Source: Tolypeutes matacus
Taxonomy: Eukaryota; Chordata; Mammalia; Cingulata; Chlamyphoridae
DNA length: 64,000 nucleotides
NCBI GenBank assembly: GCA_026826555.1
Contig: JAKSZT010053887.1
Span: 69,323,094-69,387,093, forward strand
Direction of reading: 5' to 3'
The notes under the pieces are model-generated. The model did no database searches, was not told the origin of the DNA, and saw only the letters and a list, made by a program, of their open reading frames with translations. The position numbers and the translations under genes were made by a program. Numbering within the stretch: position 1 is the first letter of the stretch; each line of letters starts with the position of its first letter. Below, piece after piece: positions 48,480 to 59,603 of the stretch.

Positions 48480-49845
48480 ATATGACAAATTGGTGTTTGA
48501 CTGTTCAAAACAGATAAGAAATTTCCAAAAATTTATACAAACTTAGAAGGCTTGAGTGAGTCATTCACTTATTTTCTCTGGTTTAAGTTTCAGATGCCTT
48601 CCAGCTCTAAATCCCTCTGAAGGAACCAAGAACCCCACAGAGATAAATACAAGGTCTTGTCAATAGATATAGGCCTGTGTGCACATCCTGTTTTTAGGAA
48701 ATCATCAAAGAGTATAAATGATTTAGATATGGGAAAAGAGATGATGCAAGTTGTTGGCATTGTGCAAAGGTCAAGAAGACTTCTGAGAAAACTGAGAATA
48801 CTGAGAAGAGGGAGAGAAAGTAAATGAGGGAGTCACTGGCCAAAATGAGGCCACTTTATCATAGCCAACTCAGAGCTCTATGATCAAAGGAAGAAGAGTA
48901 CAGAGAATGGTTTAATGCATGAAGACAATTAGTAGAACCAGAATCCAAAATAGGACAACAGGCAAGTTGGTGAGCAAAGGTAATTTTGAGTAAAAGCAAA
49001 AAAAAAAAAAAAAGAATGAACTTGAAGTTGAAACAAACAAAAAAGGGATCTTATGACTTCTGTGATCATAAACAGAATTTAAAAACAAGAGCTTAGTCTG
49101 GGACTGGAATGTAATCAAGCATGAAATAGGAAACTGGTACAATAAATTAATACAAATAACTACTACCATTTATTAAGCACTTACTATATTCCAGGCACCA
49201 AGACTCTACATATAATTCTCTCAAACTAGTAACATAAGCACAGGCATATCCCTAGCCATTCCTTGCCTAACTGAAATGGCCAAAGAGGTATAAAAAGACA
49301 AAGTAGTCTGAATCACTGCTAGGAACTAGACAAGTCTAGGAAGAAAATTTAATCTCTAAAATCCTCAAGGACAAGAGTGAGCAGTCTTAGACCCCATATC
49401 ATCCTCAATATGGAGTAAAGTGCCAGACGAATTGTAAGCAATTAATTCAATATATTTTTTGAATTCATAAATTATATTAACTATAAACATTGAATAAGAA
49501 GCTACCAAGGGTTTTCATTAGAGCACAAGAAAGAGCTCACAGATAAAATTCCCCTAATGTTATTATCCACAATCTCAAATATTTCCATCTCTCTTCATAC
49601 CTCTTAGACCACCGTATTGGAAATAAAAATGGAAAACAAAACAAAACAAAACAAAACAAAAACTGTTTAAGACCCAAGAAGATATTAAGATCACACAGTG
49701 ATAATCAACCCACTCTGTTTGGAGATAAATGATAGTTCTGAACAAGAAATTTAATTTTTAAAAACAAATAATAATAATAAAAAAACCTAAACAACAACAA
49801 ATCAAAAACAAAAGTTAACATGAAATATTTGAAAAATTTTTAAAT
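48480..49845. other. Intergenic DNA with a short MIR fragment
   Basis: A MIR piece on the minus strand lies at about 49158-49225 ('ccatttattaagcacttact', 'attccaggcacc'). An A16 run lies near 48999 and an (AAAAC)n run at 49635-49662. Nothing else is recognised. Confidence 0.5.
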
Positions 49846-51710
49846 GTACAGGAAGAAGATATAGCACTGAAAAGGCAAAGAAGGAACATGCTGAATTTAA
49901 AACAAAGAACTAAAAATGACTTATTTTAAGAAAGAAAATGTAAAAATCCTCAGCTTTTTGTCCTTAATAAAACACACGAATATTATGAAACAAGAATTTA
50001 CATATAAGATGAAAACAGCTCACTAAGATTCAAAGATTTTAGCTTAAAGGCTGATAGAAATAAAGAGGTAATAGGAACATATTAGAAAATATGTTATAAA
50101 ATATAAATATTAATATAGTTATTCAGAAATAAAGTGTGCACTTTTTCAAGAGGAGCTTCTTTAGGAAAAAATGTGAAATAGACTTCCAAGCAAAAAAACA
50201 AGATAAAGAGGGAAAATATAAGATATAAAATTCAGAAATGAAACAGACACAGATAACTTTAGGGAATGCTCTATAAAGTATACGAAATTATTTTTCAAAA
50301 ATTACTTGAAAAAGAAATGGAAGATAAGATAAAATTCAGGCAAAGAACCAAAAAAAATCTATTTATTATACTGCATGTTGCAATTCACAAAGAAGATATA
50401 ACAATCAGGACTATCAATACCTCAAATAGAAGAGAGCAACATTCCTGTACCTGAAATTACAGAAGAGTCAAAAAATAAAAAGACAATATACTAAGGAGAG
50501 AAGACTTCAAACTAATAATTCAACGTATGACAAGTCAAGAGGATAAAAATAAATATATAAAACCTGAAAACATAAATAATAAAGTATATATAATTGATTT
50601 ATATTAATATTTGCATTGAAAAGAGAATGCATTTTTTAAACTAGTATACATGTAATATTAAATAAATTAACTGCATATTTGTCCACAAAGAAAACCTCTA
50701 TAAATTTCAGAAAGCAGAGACAATAGTTTCTGATTAAAATACAGTTATATAAGAAATTAATTTTTTTAATAAAAACTAATCTCTTCCATCAGTGCATTTA
50801 AAAGCTCTTTCTTAAGCCATTTTAGGTCTAAGAATTAAAAAAACTCAAATTGCAGAATATTATAAAATAACAATAGTGAAAATACTGCATATAACACTTG
50901 ATGGGATACAAATAAAGCCTTATTCTGGGAGAAATTCATAGCCTTATATGCTTAAATCAGTAAACAGGAAAAAATAGAACAAATATGCTAAGCAAAAAGT
51001 TAGGAAACATAACAAAATACATGAAAATAAAAGTAGAAGTGGATGAGTTAGAAAACAGTAATACAATAAATACTCTCAAATCAAGTTAATTAAAAATAAA
51101 AACAATAAAATAGATAAATCATTAATTCACCTAGCAGTAAAGGCAAAACAGATAAGATAGAAATATAGAAAATAGAAAATAAGATGGAAATAAATAGAAA
51201 TAAAGGAAGTTAATAAATCATAGGGAATACGTTGTTCAACTTTATTGAACATATTTGAAAACCTGAATAAAATTGATATTGTATAGACATAAACAATTAA
51301 CCAAAAGACACTCTAGAAAAGTGGATAATCTTAACTGACCAATTTCCTTAGTAAGAATACAAAACATTACTAAAGAATACTCCAAAAAGGACCAGAAGAA
51401 GTGGTTTCACAGTAAATTCTACCAAATCTTTAACTATATGATAACTCCAGTGCTAATTTTAAATATTCCAGATTATTAACAAAAGAAGATAAACTTCCAG
51501 AATGTATGTATGAATTCTTCTGAAAAATATAGAGCACATGCATACACAAACTGTAGACTAATTTCCTGAAAGATACTGATGCACCAGTACTATATAAAAT
51601 TTGACATACAGAATCTAGCAGCACATTAAAAAATAATACACCTCACCAGGAGTGGTTTCTTCCAGAGCTACAAGGATGATTCATTAGAAAAAAAATCTAT
51701 TAATATTAAC

Positions 51711-51736
51711 CATAGGATTAATATATTAATCCTATG
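51711..51736. repeat. Perfect 26-bp palindrome
   Basis: The 26 bases from cataggatta to cctatg equal their own reverse complement with no spacer. It lies inside the old L1. Such a sequence can extrude as a cruciform. Confidence 0.9.
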
Positions 51737-51988
51737 TATTAAATACTCATATGATTATTTTCATACATGCTAAAAAGGCATTTGATAAATTCAACAACCA
51801 CTCTTTATTTTAAAGCAGTAAATAAAATGTTAATAGAAAGAATATCTTTAAACATCCAAAATGGAGAAATAACAGCATCATTCTCACTCAAGTTAGGTAA
51901 ATGACAATAAAGGTCACACTCATTAACATTATTTGTCATTGTCCTAGAAGTATCAACCAAGAAAGAGAAGGTATAAAAATTGAAAAGG

Positions 51989-52083
51989 AGGGGAGTGGTT
52001 GTAGCTCAATGGTTGAGTGCCTGCTTCGCATGTATGAGATCCCATGTTCAATCCCCAGTACCTCCTAAAAAAAAAAAAAAAAA
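51989..52083 (+). mobile_element. tRNA-Ala-derived SINE, second subtype
   Basis: The body runs ggggagtggttgtagctcaa, then 'tggttgagtgcctgcttcgc' and 'atgtatgagatcccatg', then a B-box-like gttcaatccc, and ends in an A17-type tail. The region around ttcgcat matches the anticodon stem-loop of tRNA-Ala with anticodon CGC, so the tRNA origin is still readable. Flanking words aaaattgaaaag (51976-51987) and gaaattgtaaag (52089-52100) resemble each other, consistent with a target-site duplication. The degraded B box suggests it is older than, or of a different subfamily from, the copy at 16964. Confidence 0.88.
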
Positions 52084-52489
52084 GAAAAGAAATTGTAAAG
52101 AAAATACAGATGTCATTGTTTGCAGACTAAATACCTGAAAATTCCTTGAAAATTAACTGTAAACTATTTACAACAAGATAATTCACTGAGATTATACAAC
52201 ATTGACATGAAGAAGTTAATAGCTTTTATATCTAAAAGAAAGACCAGAGAAATTATAACATTTTCAATAACAATAATAAATACAACAAACAATAATAAGT
52301 ACTAATAAAATACCTTGGGAGAAGCATACCAAGAAATGTATAGAATTTTATTGAAGACTTTATAATCATGGAAAATGCAGAAGACTTGGACAAATGTCCT
52401 TTGATAGTTTAAATTCTTCCTCAATTAATTTGTAAATGAAAGGATATTCTAAATAAAATACCAACAGATTTTTTTTAAGTAGAAAAGTT

Positions 52490-55090
52490 GATTCTAAGGT
52501 TTTTTGTTTTTTTTTTTTTAGAAAACTAAGTAGAGCAGAATATCCAAGAAATTGCCTTCTCCTAAAATTAACCTGAAAATAATATAATGTGAGAAAGGCG
52601 TGCAGAATCCAGGAAATTAAAAAATAAATAAATAAGGAGGTGGGGAGAAGGAAATGGACAATAATCATCTAAGACACTAGTTTCCCCTAGGGTTAAATCA
52701 GAGTAAGGTAAAAATCCATCAAGCACAGATATATATGGCCTTGGGCACAAAGAACTACAAAACCATGACTCACTAAAGAAAAAACAATTACTTTCAGCTC
52801 CACCTAACCCTCCTCCCTAAACCACTTCATTTTGGACTTCCATTGTTCTGAAAGCACTCCAACAGAATTTCCAAAAGAGTAAAGTCCCTCAGTGATGGTT
52901 CCTTATTATTTTCAAATTAGTAAAATAATATATTTTACAATCACACAAACAATGAATATTTTTAAACATTTTCCTTTCAGCAAGATCTCTTCAATATGTT
53001 TCAGCATAGAGAATCATGGCCCAGGAGGCCTCTGATCCTCAAGGAATTCTAATTATAGTAGAGATGTTAAAAAATAACTGGCATCAAACACTTAGAAAAC
53101 AATATGAGACAATGTATATGTAAAAGCTAAGCTGTTTAGTAAGGGTATAACGCAACCCCTGTGTGGAGAATTAGAAAACTAATGACATTTATAGAAAAAA
53201 GAAATGATCTGCATCATTCAAATTATCAATTCAACTATGGTAAGTTTTTCAACACAAGAACTCAAACCCTGAACTAGCCATACCTCATGTCCCCTGAAAA
53301 CAATGGGTCTATGCTTCTGACATATATTTATTTCCCATTTATTTTACTGTGTTGTTATTGTTTATAATATGCATTGTTTTAGAAAGTGTTTAAGAGAACC
53401 GTTGCCATAATGTGAACAGGTCTTGCACTAAAGGTCAAAGTGCCAAATGCTACAGTAACAACCCATGGAGAGATCATCCTACTTACCTGCCCCACCTGTC
53501 CTATGGTCTTCTGGGTCCATAAAGTTTCTTTCTTTCACATCTGCACCTTGTGCCCCAAATCCCCATCTTCCTCATTCCACAGCAGACCACTCTGAATTTG
53601 GGAATTTGGGGTAAAAGATTGTTCTGTTGACTCCATCTAACTGGGGAGTGGGGGGATGGGGGGGCTCTTCTATCATATTTCCTATCTTTTCCCAAAGCCT
53701 TGACAATTCTTGGTAAATGTATCCTTAATGAATGGACTATCCTGGAAATTACTGTCGCCATATTTACCAACACATCCAAAGCTGAAATTCCTAGAACTTC
53801 AATACTTGTCTAGAGCTAGACTGGATTTTTCATGCACCTATTTAATATCCATGGTTTATGCTTCTTATGCTTCTCATGATTCATGAACTCAAGATGCTCC
53901 ATGAAATCACAATAACTCCAGCTTCTTTCACTACCAGCTTGCTCCATGTTCTTCCTGAGAAAGCATTGAATTTTAACAGCTTTCCAGGAACCTGGAATCA
54001 CAAGTACCTAGAATTTGGCTAACCGGGAACCAAAAAAGTTATCTATTGCATTGTGATGACAAAAAAGAAAGAAGTATGTCTTTATCAAATTTTAGTATGA
54101 AATAACACTGGATATGTTAAGTCTGGTCAGATTTCTTTTTTTCTTTGTTTTTTTGTTGTTTTTTTTTTTACTAAACAAATTTACACAGAGGTGCAATCTA
54201 TTCTTAAATTACCAATGCAGGAAATAATGAATTAATTTTAATCAGGGAAACAAGCTTCCCAAGCTCCATATATTTATAAACCCTAAACTGTCACTTATAT
54301 TTAGCATAAGCTTTAATCTAAGCAAATTTCTTCTAAAGAGTTCTCAAATAAACGTGTTCTGCAGTTGAGACAAAATGGTTAATACCTGAGTTTTCTCGTT
54401 AAGTCTGTCCATGCAGGGTCCTGACAATGCCCACTTGGGAACAAAGGAGAGCAGAGTCCTCAGGTCAGAGACTGTCTGAAGGAAGCTGGTCCTCCTTGCC
54501 TGTTCCTGCGGGGAAGGAATGCTGAGACTCAGCAGGGAGGGGAAGAGAGAAAAGGAGGCAGGCCTGATCTGAAGGCCACAGGGAAATAATTAACTAGATG
54601 GGCATCTGCTCCACAGCCAGGATCCAGAGCATGCAGAGGAAATTGAAAATATAAAAAAAAATAAAAATAATTATTTTAAGAAAAATTCTATAAGATCAAA
54701 TTGAGACCTCAGCCAAGCCCAGGACCAAAAATTCTAAAGTTGATTAGGAAACTATTAGGTTTGGATCCATGCAACCAGATTCCTTTGTGAAAGTCACCTA
54801 AGAATTCTCTCTTAACCTAAAAAATATTCCACCTATGTCTACGATGTCATTCAAGTCCTGACCAGATAACGTTCCTAAAGCAATAACAAGTCCACACAAT
54901 GGTTATTCTAATTTGCCAAAGTCACTTTTTCTTTTCTCTTTTTCTACTGCAGACAATACGTGCATGCATATACATACCACACATAATCTAAACTCTGGGA
55001 GGCAATTTTTTCCTACAGGAAATTTATGATAGGAATTTCTCATATGACTGAGCTTTCGAAAAACTAAATATAACAAGAAGCTAACACTGT
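52490..55090. other. Intergenic DNA, mostly unique, with a G-rich tract
   Basis: No gene is supported. The frame at 53501-53779 (minus) and the GC-richer 54410-54630 patch show no recognisable domain or splice-framed exon. A G-rich tract lies at 53643-53665 and T-rich runs at 54131-54171. Confidence 0.45.
53643..53665 (+). other. G-quadruplex-capable tract
   Basis: The runs G4, G6 and G7 are separated by AGT and AT. The G7 run can supply two tetrad-forming triplets, so four runs with spacers of 3, 2 and 1 are possible. Confidence 0.6.
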
Positions 55091-55094
55091 AGTT

Positions 55095-55330
55095 AATTAA
55101 GATCATGACTCTGAAATTATACTACCTAGGTCCAAAATCTAACTCTTTCCCTAATTAGTTGTGTGACCTTGTACAGCTGACTTATATCTGGTCTTCAGTT
55201 TCCCCATCTGTAAAATAGGGATGATAATAATACAATTTACCTAATAAGATTGTTATGAGATAAACTGAACAAATAAGCAAATACATGTTAAAACACTTAA
55301 AATTTTACCTGGTAGTCAGTAATCACTATG
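55095..55330 (+). repeat. MIR SINE
   Basis: It has clear MIR order: 'ctaattagttgtgtgacctt', 'cagtttccccatctgtaaaa', 'tagggatgataataatac', 'aagattgttatgagataaa' and the tail. Confidence 0.85.
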
Positions 55331-55334
55331 CAAG

Positions 55335-56300
55335 CATTTGGTATTAAAAGAAAATATTAACAGAAAGACAATTAGAACCTAAAAAAAAAAAAAAAAAAAA
55401 ACCCAAAGGAACAAAAAATAAATAAATAGAATATGTTCATTTTCTTGGGGTTCAATTGACTAATTTTACATATGATAATAATAAAAACACATTAAACTAA
55501 AAAAGTAATGTAATAGTTAAAATAGGAGGATGGAGTAGGGATAGTTAGATAGATAGTAAGTGAATTAAATCATCCTTTATCTTACCAGAAAATAGTAACT
55601 GACTAAAACTGGTAAGCAACAAATATCTGAAAGAAAAAGATAAAATAACTAAAAGTTCAGGGAGCAGAACTTATTGGTAAAAAGGTATTGCTTGATATTT
55701 AATTCAGGTGCATGTGTCACTGTGATAAGCCTTTAAAATATACACACACACACAGACATTTTAACTGTACTTGAGAAAGCAATTGTTTAAATATGTGGAA
55801 TCACATAAAAACTTGGTATTAAGTTATCACACTATAACAATACAGTATATAAATTGTGTAAATTTTAAAAGCTTTCAATTAGAGACATCTGGTTTAAATT
55901 ATCACTAAAACATAATGTCCCAAATATTTTTGTAAAAGCATTTGGCTGGAAAGCATAATGGAAATGTTCAATGCTTTTGACTTGCATATCAAAGTAATAC
56001 CACAGTAAAGTTCTATTGGCGTGTGCACCAATACCACTGCTCCCTAGTTGATTCTGAGTTTTGGTAGTTTTCAATTAAAACTGGTGATAAGCTTGAAATG
56101 TTTCTCCACTTCTTAACAGAAACAACATGCGGAAGATTTTCTTTCATCCCTACATACTAGAGGTAAAGGGTCACCTCACAGCCACACTGTTTTTCAGATG
56201 TTGCCAATATTTCCTATCAGTAAGTTTCCTAGCATTATCTTTAAATAAACTATTTCTTTTCATACAATTCATTTCTCCCTGCCCTGCTAAAAAGTGAGAG
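55335..56300. other. AT-rich intergenic DNA, no assigned element
   Basis: An A20-type run at 55380-55401 and a short (AC)n at 55741-55753 are the only visible features. The A run could be the tail of an unrecognised retrocopy, but no body is identifiable upstream. Confidence 0.45.
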
Positions 56301-56304
56301 AGAA

Positions 56305-56425
56305 CTAGCAGTGGGACCTTGTGCAAGCCTGAATTCTCTTGAGCCACAATTTTCTGATTTAGGAGATGAAGGGTGGTTGGATTAGATTTTCAAGGACCCT
56401 TCCAAATATCAATTCTATGATTTTT
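56305..56425 (+). repeat. MIR-family SINE with L3/CR1-type tail
   Basis: 'actagcagtgggaccttgtg', 'gccacaattttctgattt' and then 'ttggattagattttcaagga' plus atcaattctatga follow the ordering of MIR3-like SINEs. The family assignment is tentative. Confidence 0.5.
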
Positions 56426-56694
56426 CAAATTCCACCCAAAAAGATTATTTTTCCAATGAACAATATACACTTTCTAATGGGGCAGTATCAAATGATAGTG
56501 GTGCCAGTTATCTGAAAGTAATATAGTCTAAGTATTAGCTTTGTTCTCTTTTGTCTTGATAACTATATAAGCTGATATAATACTTTGATGCTAAGTGATT
56601 CTTCATCTTTCCAAATAATAAAATTAAATACTCTACAACACAATCAGAGCATTAGTAGAACCCATGCTGCCTCTTTTTTCAATTCTTGTTTTCA

Positions 56695-57425
56695 TTTAAA
56701 AAGTTTATTGAAGTATATCACTCATACATAAACATACATAAACAATAAGTATACAGTAAAAGTTGTAAACTTACAACACAAACATACTATAACATCATAC
56801 ATGGCCCTTCTACCTCACCCTACCACCAATACATTGAAACATTTTTAACAAATGATGAAAGAGCATCCTAAGAACATTACTACTAAGCAAAGTATCTTAC
56901 ATTTGGTGTATTTTCCCCCACCCATCTTAATATTATTATTATTATATCATTCTTATATGAGCATACATAAACAGTAAGTGTATAGTAAAAGTTGTAAACT
57001 TACAAAGTAAACATGAATAACATCATACAGGGGTCCCATACATCAATCCACCACCAACATCTTGCATTGTTGTGAGACATTTTTCACAAATTATGAAAGA
57101 ATATCATCAAAATCATACTACTGACTATGGTTCATATCTTACCTTTGGTGTATTTTTCCTCCAACCTACCCTATTTTTTTAAATATATTTTTATTACAGA
57201 AGTTATGAAACTACAAAACAATCATGCACATGTGCAGAATACCCATACAACATCCCTCCATCAAGACTCCACACCATGGTGGAACATTTGTTACAGAATA
57301 TGAGATAATATCATCAGACTATTACCACTAACCATGGTCTATAGCGTACATTTGGCACACTTTTTCCATACTCCCCATTATCGACACAGTGCATCTTTGG
57401 CATTGATGCAAAAATATTATAATAT
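56695..57425 (-). repeat. Three diverged ~235-bp units resembling an L1 3' tail
   Basis: Units of roughly 56700-56930, 56950-57172 and 57180-57420 share the order 'agtaaaagttgtaaactta', 'aacatcatacatgg', a gcattgttgtg-like word, an 'acaaattatgaaagaatatc' word and 'cttacctttggtgtatttt'. On the minus strand each resembles the terminal L1 tail (ggtggtggattgatgtatgg and an AATAAA near 56712-56717). They directly precede an L1 3' UTR on the opposite strand. Confidence 0.55.
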
Positions 57426-57534
57426 TGCTCTTAAGTCCATAGGTAACTCCAGTTGTATTTTTCCCACGCTTCTCCACATTCCCACCATCTTGCAATACTG
57501 ATGTACATCTACTCTAGCTCACAAAGGACACTTT

Positions 57535-58455
57535 GTGGAGGGCTCTTGAGACATCCAGACACTACAGGCAGGGCAGACCACTCAGGAATTTGGCACCCTG
57601 TCAGTGGGCCTTACTTTGGAACTTATGCTCCCCAGGGTGACAGAGTTGGAATTATTTGTGGTTTACCTACACGTGGTTCTTCTGTGCCTTCTACTTGAAC
57701 CTATAGTTAGTACTAGACTTGATAGGTGTATGTCCAAAAGACTTAAATTTGGGGCCTGTCCATATGCCAGTTGGGCCCTGAATCTCAACAGAGTTGCAAT
57801 ACTACTCTCCAGTTCATTGAACTCACCCAGGACAACTAACAAGGAGATGATGATGGACAATGCCCATCCCAAGGAACAGAGAGTATCTACAACTGCAAGC
57901 AAGAAAGCCCCATCCATCTGCCCCATGGGATCTAAGCTCCCTCTCAATTAGAGGCAGAGTGGGCATCACCATTCCAGAATCCTCAGGATTGGGGAATGAA
58001 TGATAGACTAGAGTAGACTTACTATTATTCTACTATAGACTTATTGTTATTCTAGCAATGGAAGAACTTTTATCATTAATACAGGGGCAATGGCCACCAG
58101 AGGTTCTGAGAGGAGGGAGAGGGAAAAACAGGTGTAATATGGGGACCATTTTCGGGACATTGGAATTGTCCTGACTGACATTGCAATGATGGATACAGGC
58201 CATTGTATATTTTGTCATAACTTACAAAATTGTGCAGGACAGAGTTTAAACTATAATGTAAACTATTATCCTCACATAGTGGCAATACTCCAATATGTGT
58301 TCATCAATGTAACAAATGTACCACTCTAATGAAGGATGTTGTTCATGTGGAAAATTGTGGGAGGGAGAGGGAGTGGGGCATATGGGAACTCCCTAAATTT
58401 TTTATGTAATATTTATGTAATCTAAAGTATTTTTAAAAACATGTTTTAAAAGTAT
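57535..58455 (+). mobile_element. Young-lineage L1 distal 3' UTR
   Basis: It is colinear with 9420-10345 and 37675-38560: 'agacatccagacactacagg', 'cctgtcagtgggccttact' and the 'gaggagggagagggaaaaac' purine block. The terminal 'tgttcatcaatgtaac' and 'tatttatgtaatctaaagta' follow, then an A-rich end. The sequence to its left (56695-57420) reads on the other strand, so this may be another 5'-inverted copy, but no clear target-site duplication was found. The 94- and 115-residue frames here are UTR noise. Confidence 0.75.
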
Positions 58456-58459
58456 TAAA

Positions 58460-58545
58460 AAAAAAAGAGAAAAAGAAAATATAGGAAAACATCTTCAAGA
58501 CCTGGTGTTAAGTAGTTGATTCTTAAAGGAGATAAGAGAGCGACT
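58460..58545 (+). mobile_element. Short L1 ORF2 fragment
   Basis: 'aaaatataggaaaacatctt' and 'caagacctggtgttaagtag' match the ORF2 segment also present near 14140-14200 and 60780-60830. It abuts the end of the L1 3' UTR. Confidence 0.5.
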
Positions 58546-58549
58546 ACTG

Positions 58550-59550
58550 ATGCCTAATGTATGTAGAAGTTTTAATTAACTTTACTGCAAAAGTGTGGAA
58601 ATGTATAGAGTTGATATTAATATATCACAGAGAGTAACAATTGGTTTATAAATGTGAATGTGGCTGGAAAGGCTAGTCTAGGGATGTAAATGTCAATTGA
58701 AAGAAAGCTAGAGGATAATCTAGGGACTGAATAACACTGTAAACCCAGAGGTAGATGAGAATTGTCATACTGACTCTTAGTTGAACTTACTAATTTTAAG
58801 AAACAGAGGAAAGTTTTCCATTTGAATAGATCAGAATCATGAAGGAGAATGAGTTCAAAGGATAAACAATTCAAATGGAAAGAGTTAAAGACAATAACTG
58901 TTCTTATAATATCACTAGAAGTCTCTGTTACTCATAATTTTTTTTAATTGCAAGGATATCATTATTGATTTATTCAAATTATCCAGCTGCACTCAGGAAA
59001 CACTCTTCTCTGAGACAAATTCTATGCTGTCACATGTTTAATTCTTCATTATGTTTATATATACTCTTAAAATTTTAATGATTTTTCTTGTTGGAATTTG
59101 TGAAATTTTGGCTTTTTAAAAGGAATATGAATGAGCAAAGACGTTCTAAATTAGAAAACTCACATTTTAGTGAAAAGAAAGCCATTCTAGTGACTTGAGG
59201 AAACACACAAGAAATAAATAATCAAAGCTTCAAACAAATCACAGATCAGTGGGTCTGAACCTCCTAGTGCTAGTTTTGTGATAAATGTTTAGAGTCATAA
59301 CTTCACTAAGTTTTAAAAGGGATTATATTCATGTAATTATATTCTAAGTAAATAAATTAATTTCCCTTTCTCTAATTACATTTCAACTGCTTCAAGTAAT
59401 AGTTTTCCTTATAATAATTGGCAACAAAGCATTTAATTTTCTTACAAAGGATGCATGCAGTCAAAACTAAAGAACTTCAAATAATTTTCCAAATTTGGAA
59501 GACCAAATTACCTAGTCATTTCTCATATGCAAACATGTCTGCAACTTATA
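58550..59550. other. AT-rich intergenic DNA, no assigned element
   Basis: No gene or repeat family is recognised here. Confidence 0.5.

Positions 59551-59555
<5 letters not shown>

Positions 59556-59601
<46 letters not shown>
59556..59601 (+). repeat. (TA)23 microsatellite
   Basis: It is an uninterrupted TA dinucleotide run at the 5' edge of an L1 fragment. It is probably polymorphic and prone to unpairing. Confidence 0.95.
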
Positions 59602-59602
<1 letters not shown>

Positions 59603-59603
59603 C

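Larger units (their letters stand above)
49850..52490 (+). mobile_element. Very old, decayed L1
   Basis: From about 50880 translation in shifting frames gives degenerate L1 ORF2 landmarks. These include a linker piece (about 50900-51000), a remnant of the HQVGFIPEMQGWF block (about 51640-51680) and of the DAEKAFDKIQHPF block (about 51765-51810). An LFVIVLEVS piece follows (about 51930-51960). The stretch 49850-50880 is less clear; 50266-50454 contains a KEMEDKIKFRQRTKK sequence that may be L1-related. A tRNA-Ala SINE inserted at 51990. Confidence 0.55.

Noticed and set aside
51989..52066. A functional tRNA-Ala gene
   Set aside because: The A and B boxes and anticodon-like loop recall tRNA-Ala, but the body has an extra 5' segment, a degraded B box, a poly(A) tail and a flanking duplication, so it is a SINE.
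54410..54630. A GC-richer patch as an exon or CpG island
   Set aside because: CpG dinucleotides are rare, no open frame with plausible splice sites stands out, and the patch is short.
57604..57951. Overlapping 115- and 94-residue frames on opposite strands
   Set aside because: They lie in the distal L1 3' UTR and are interrupted in its other copies.
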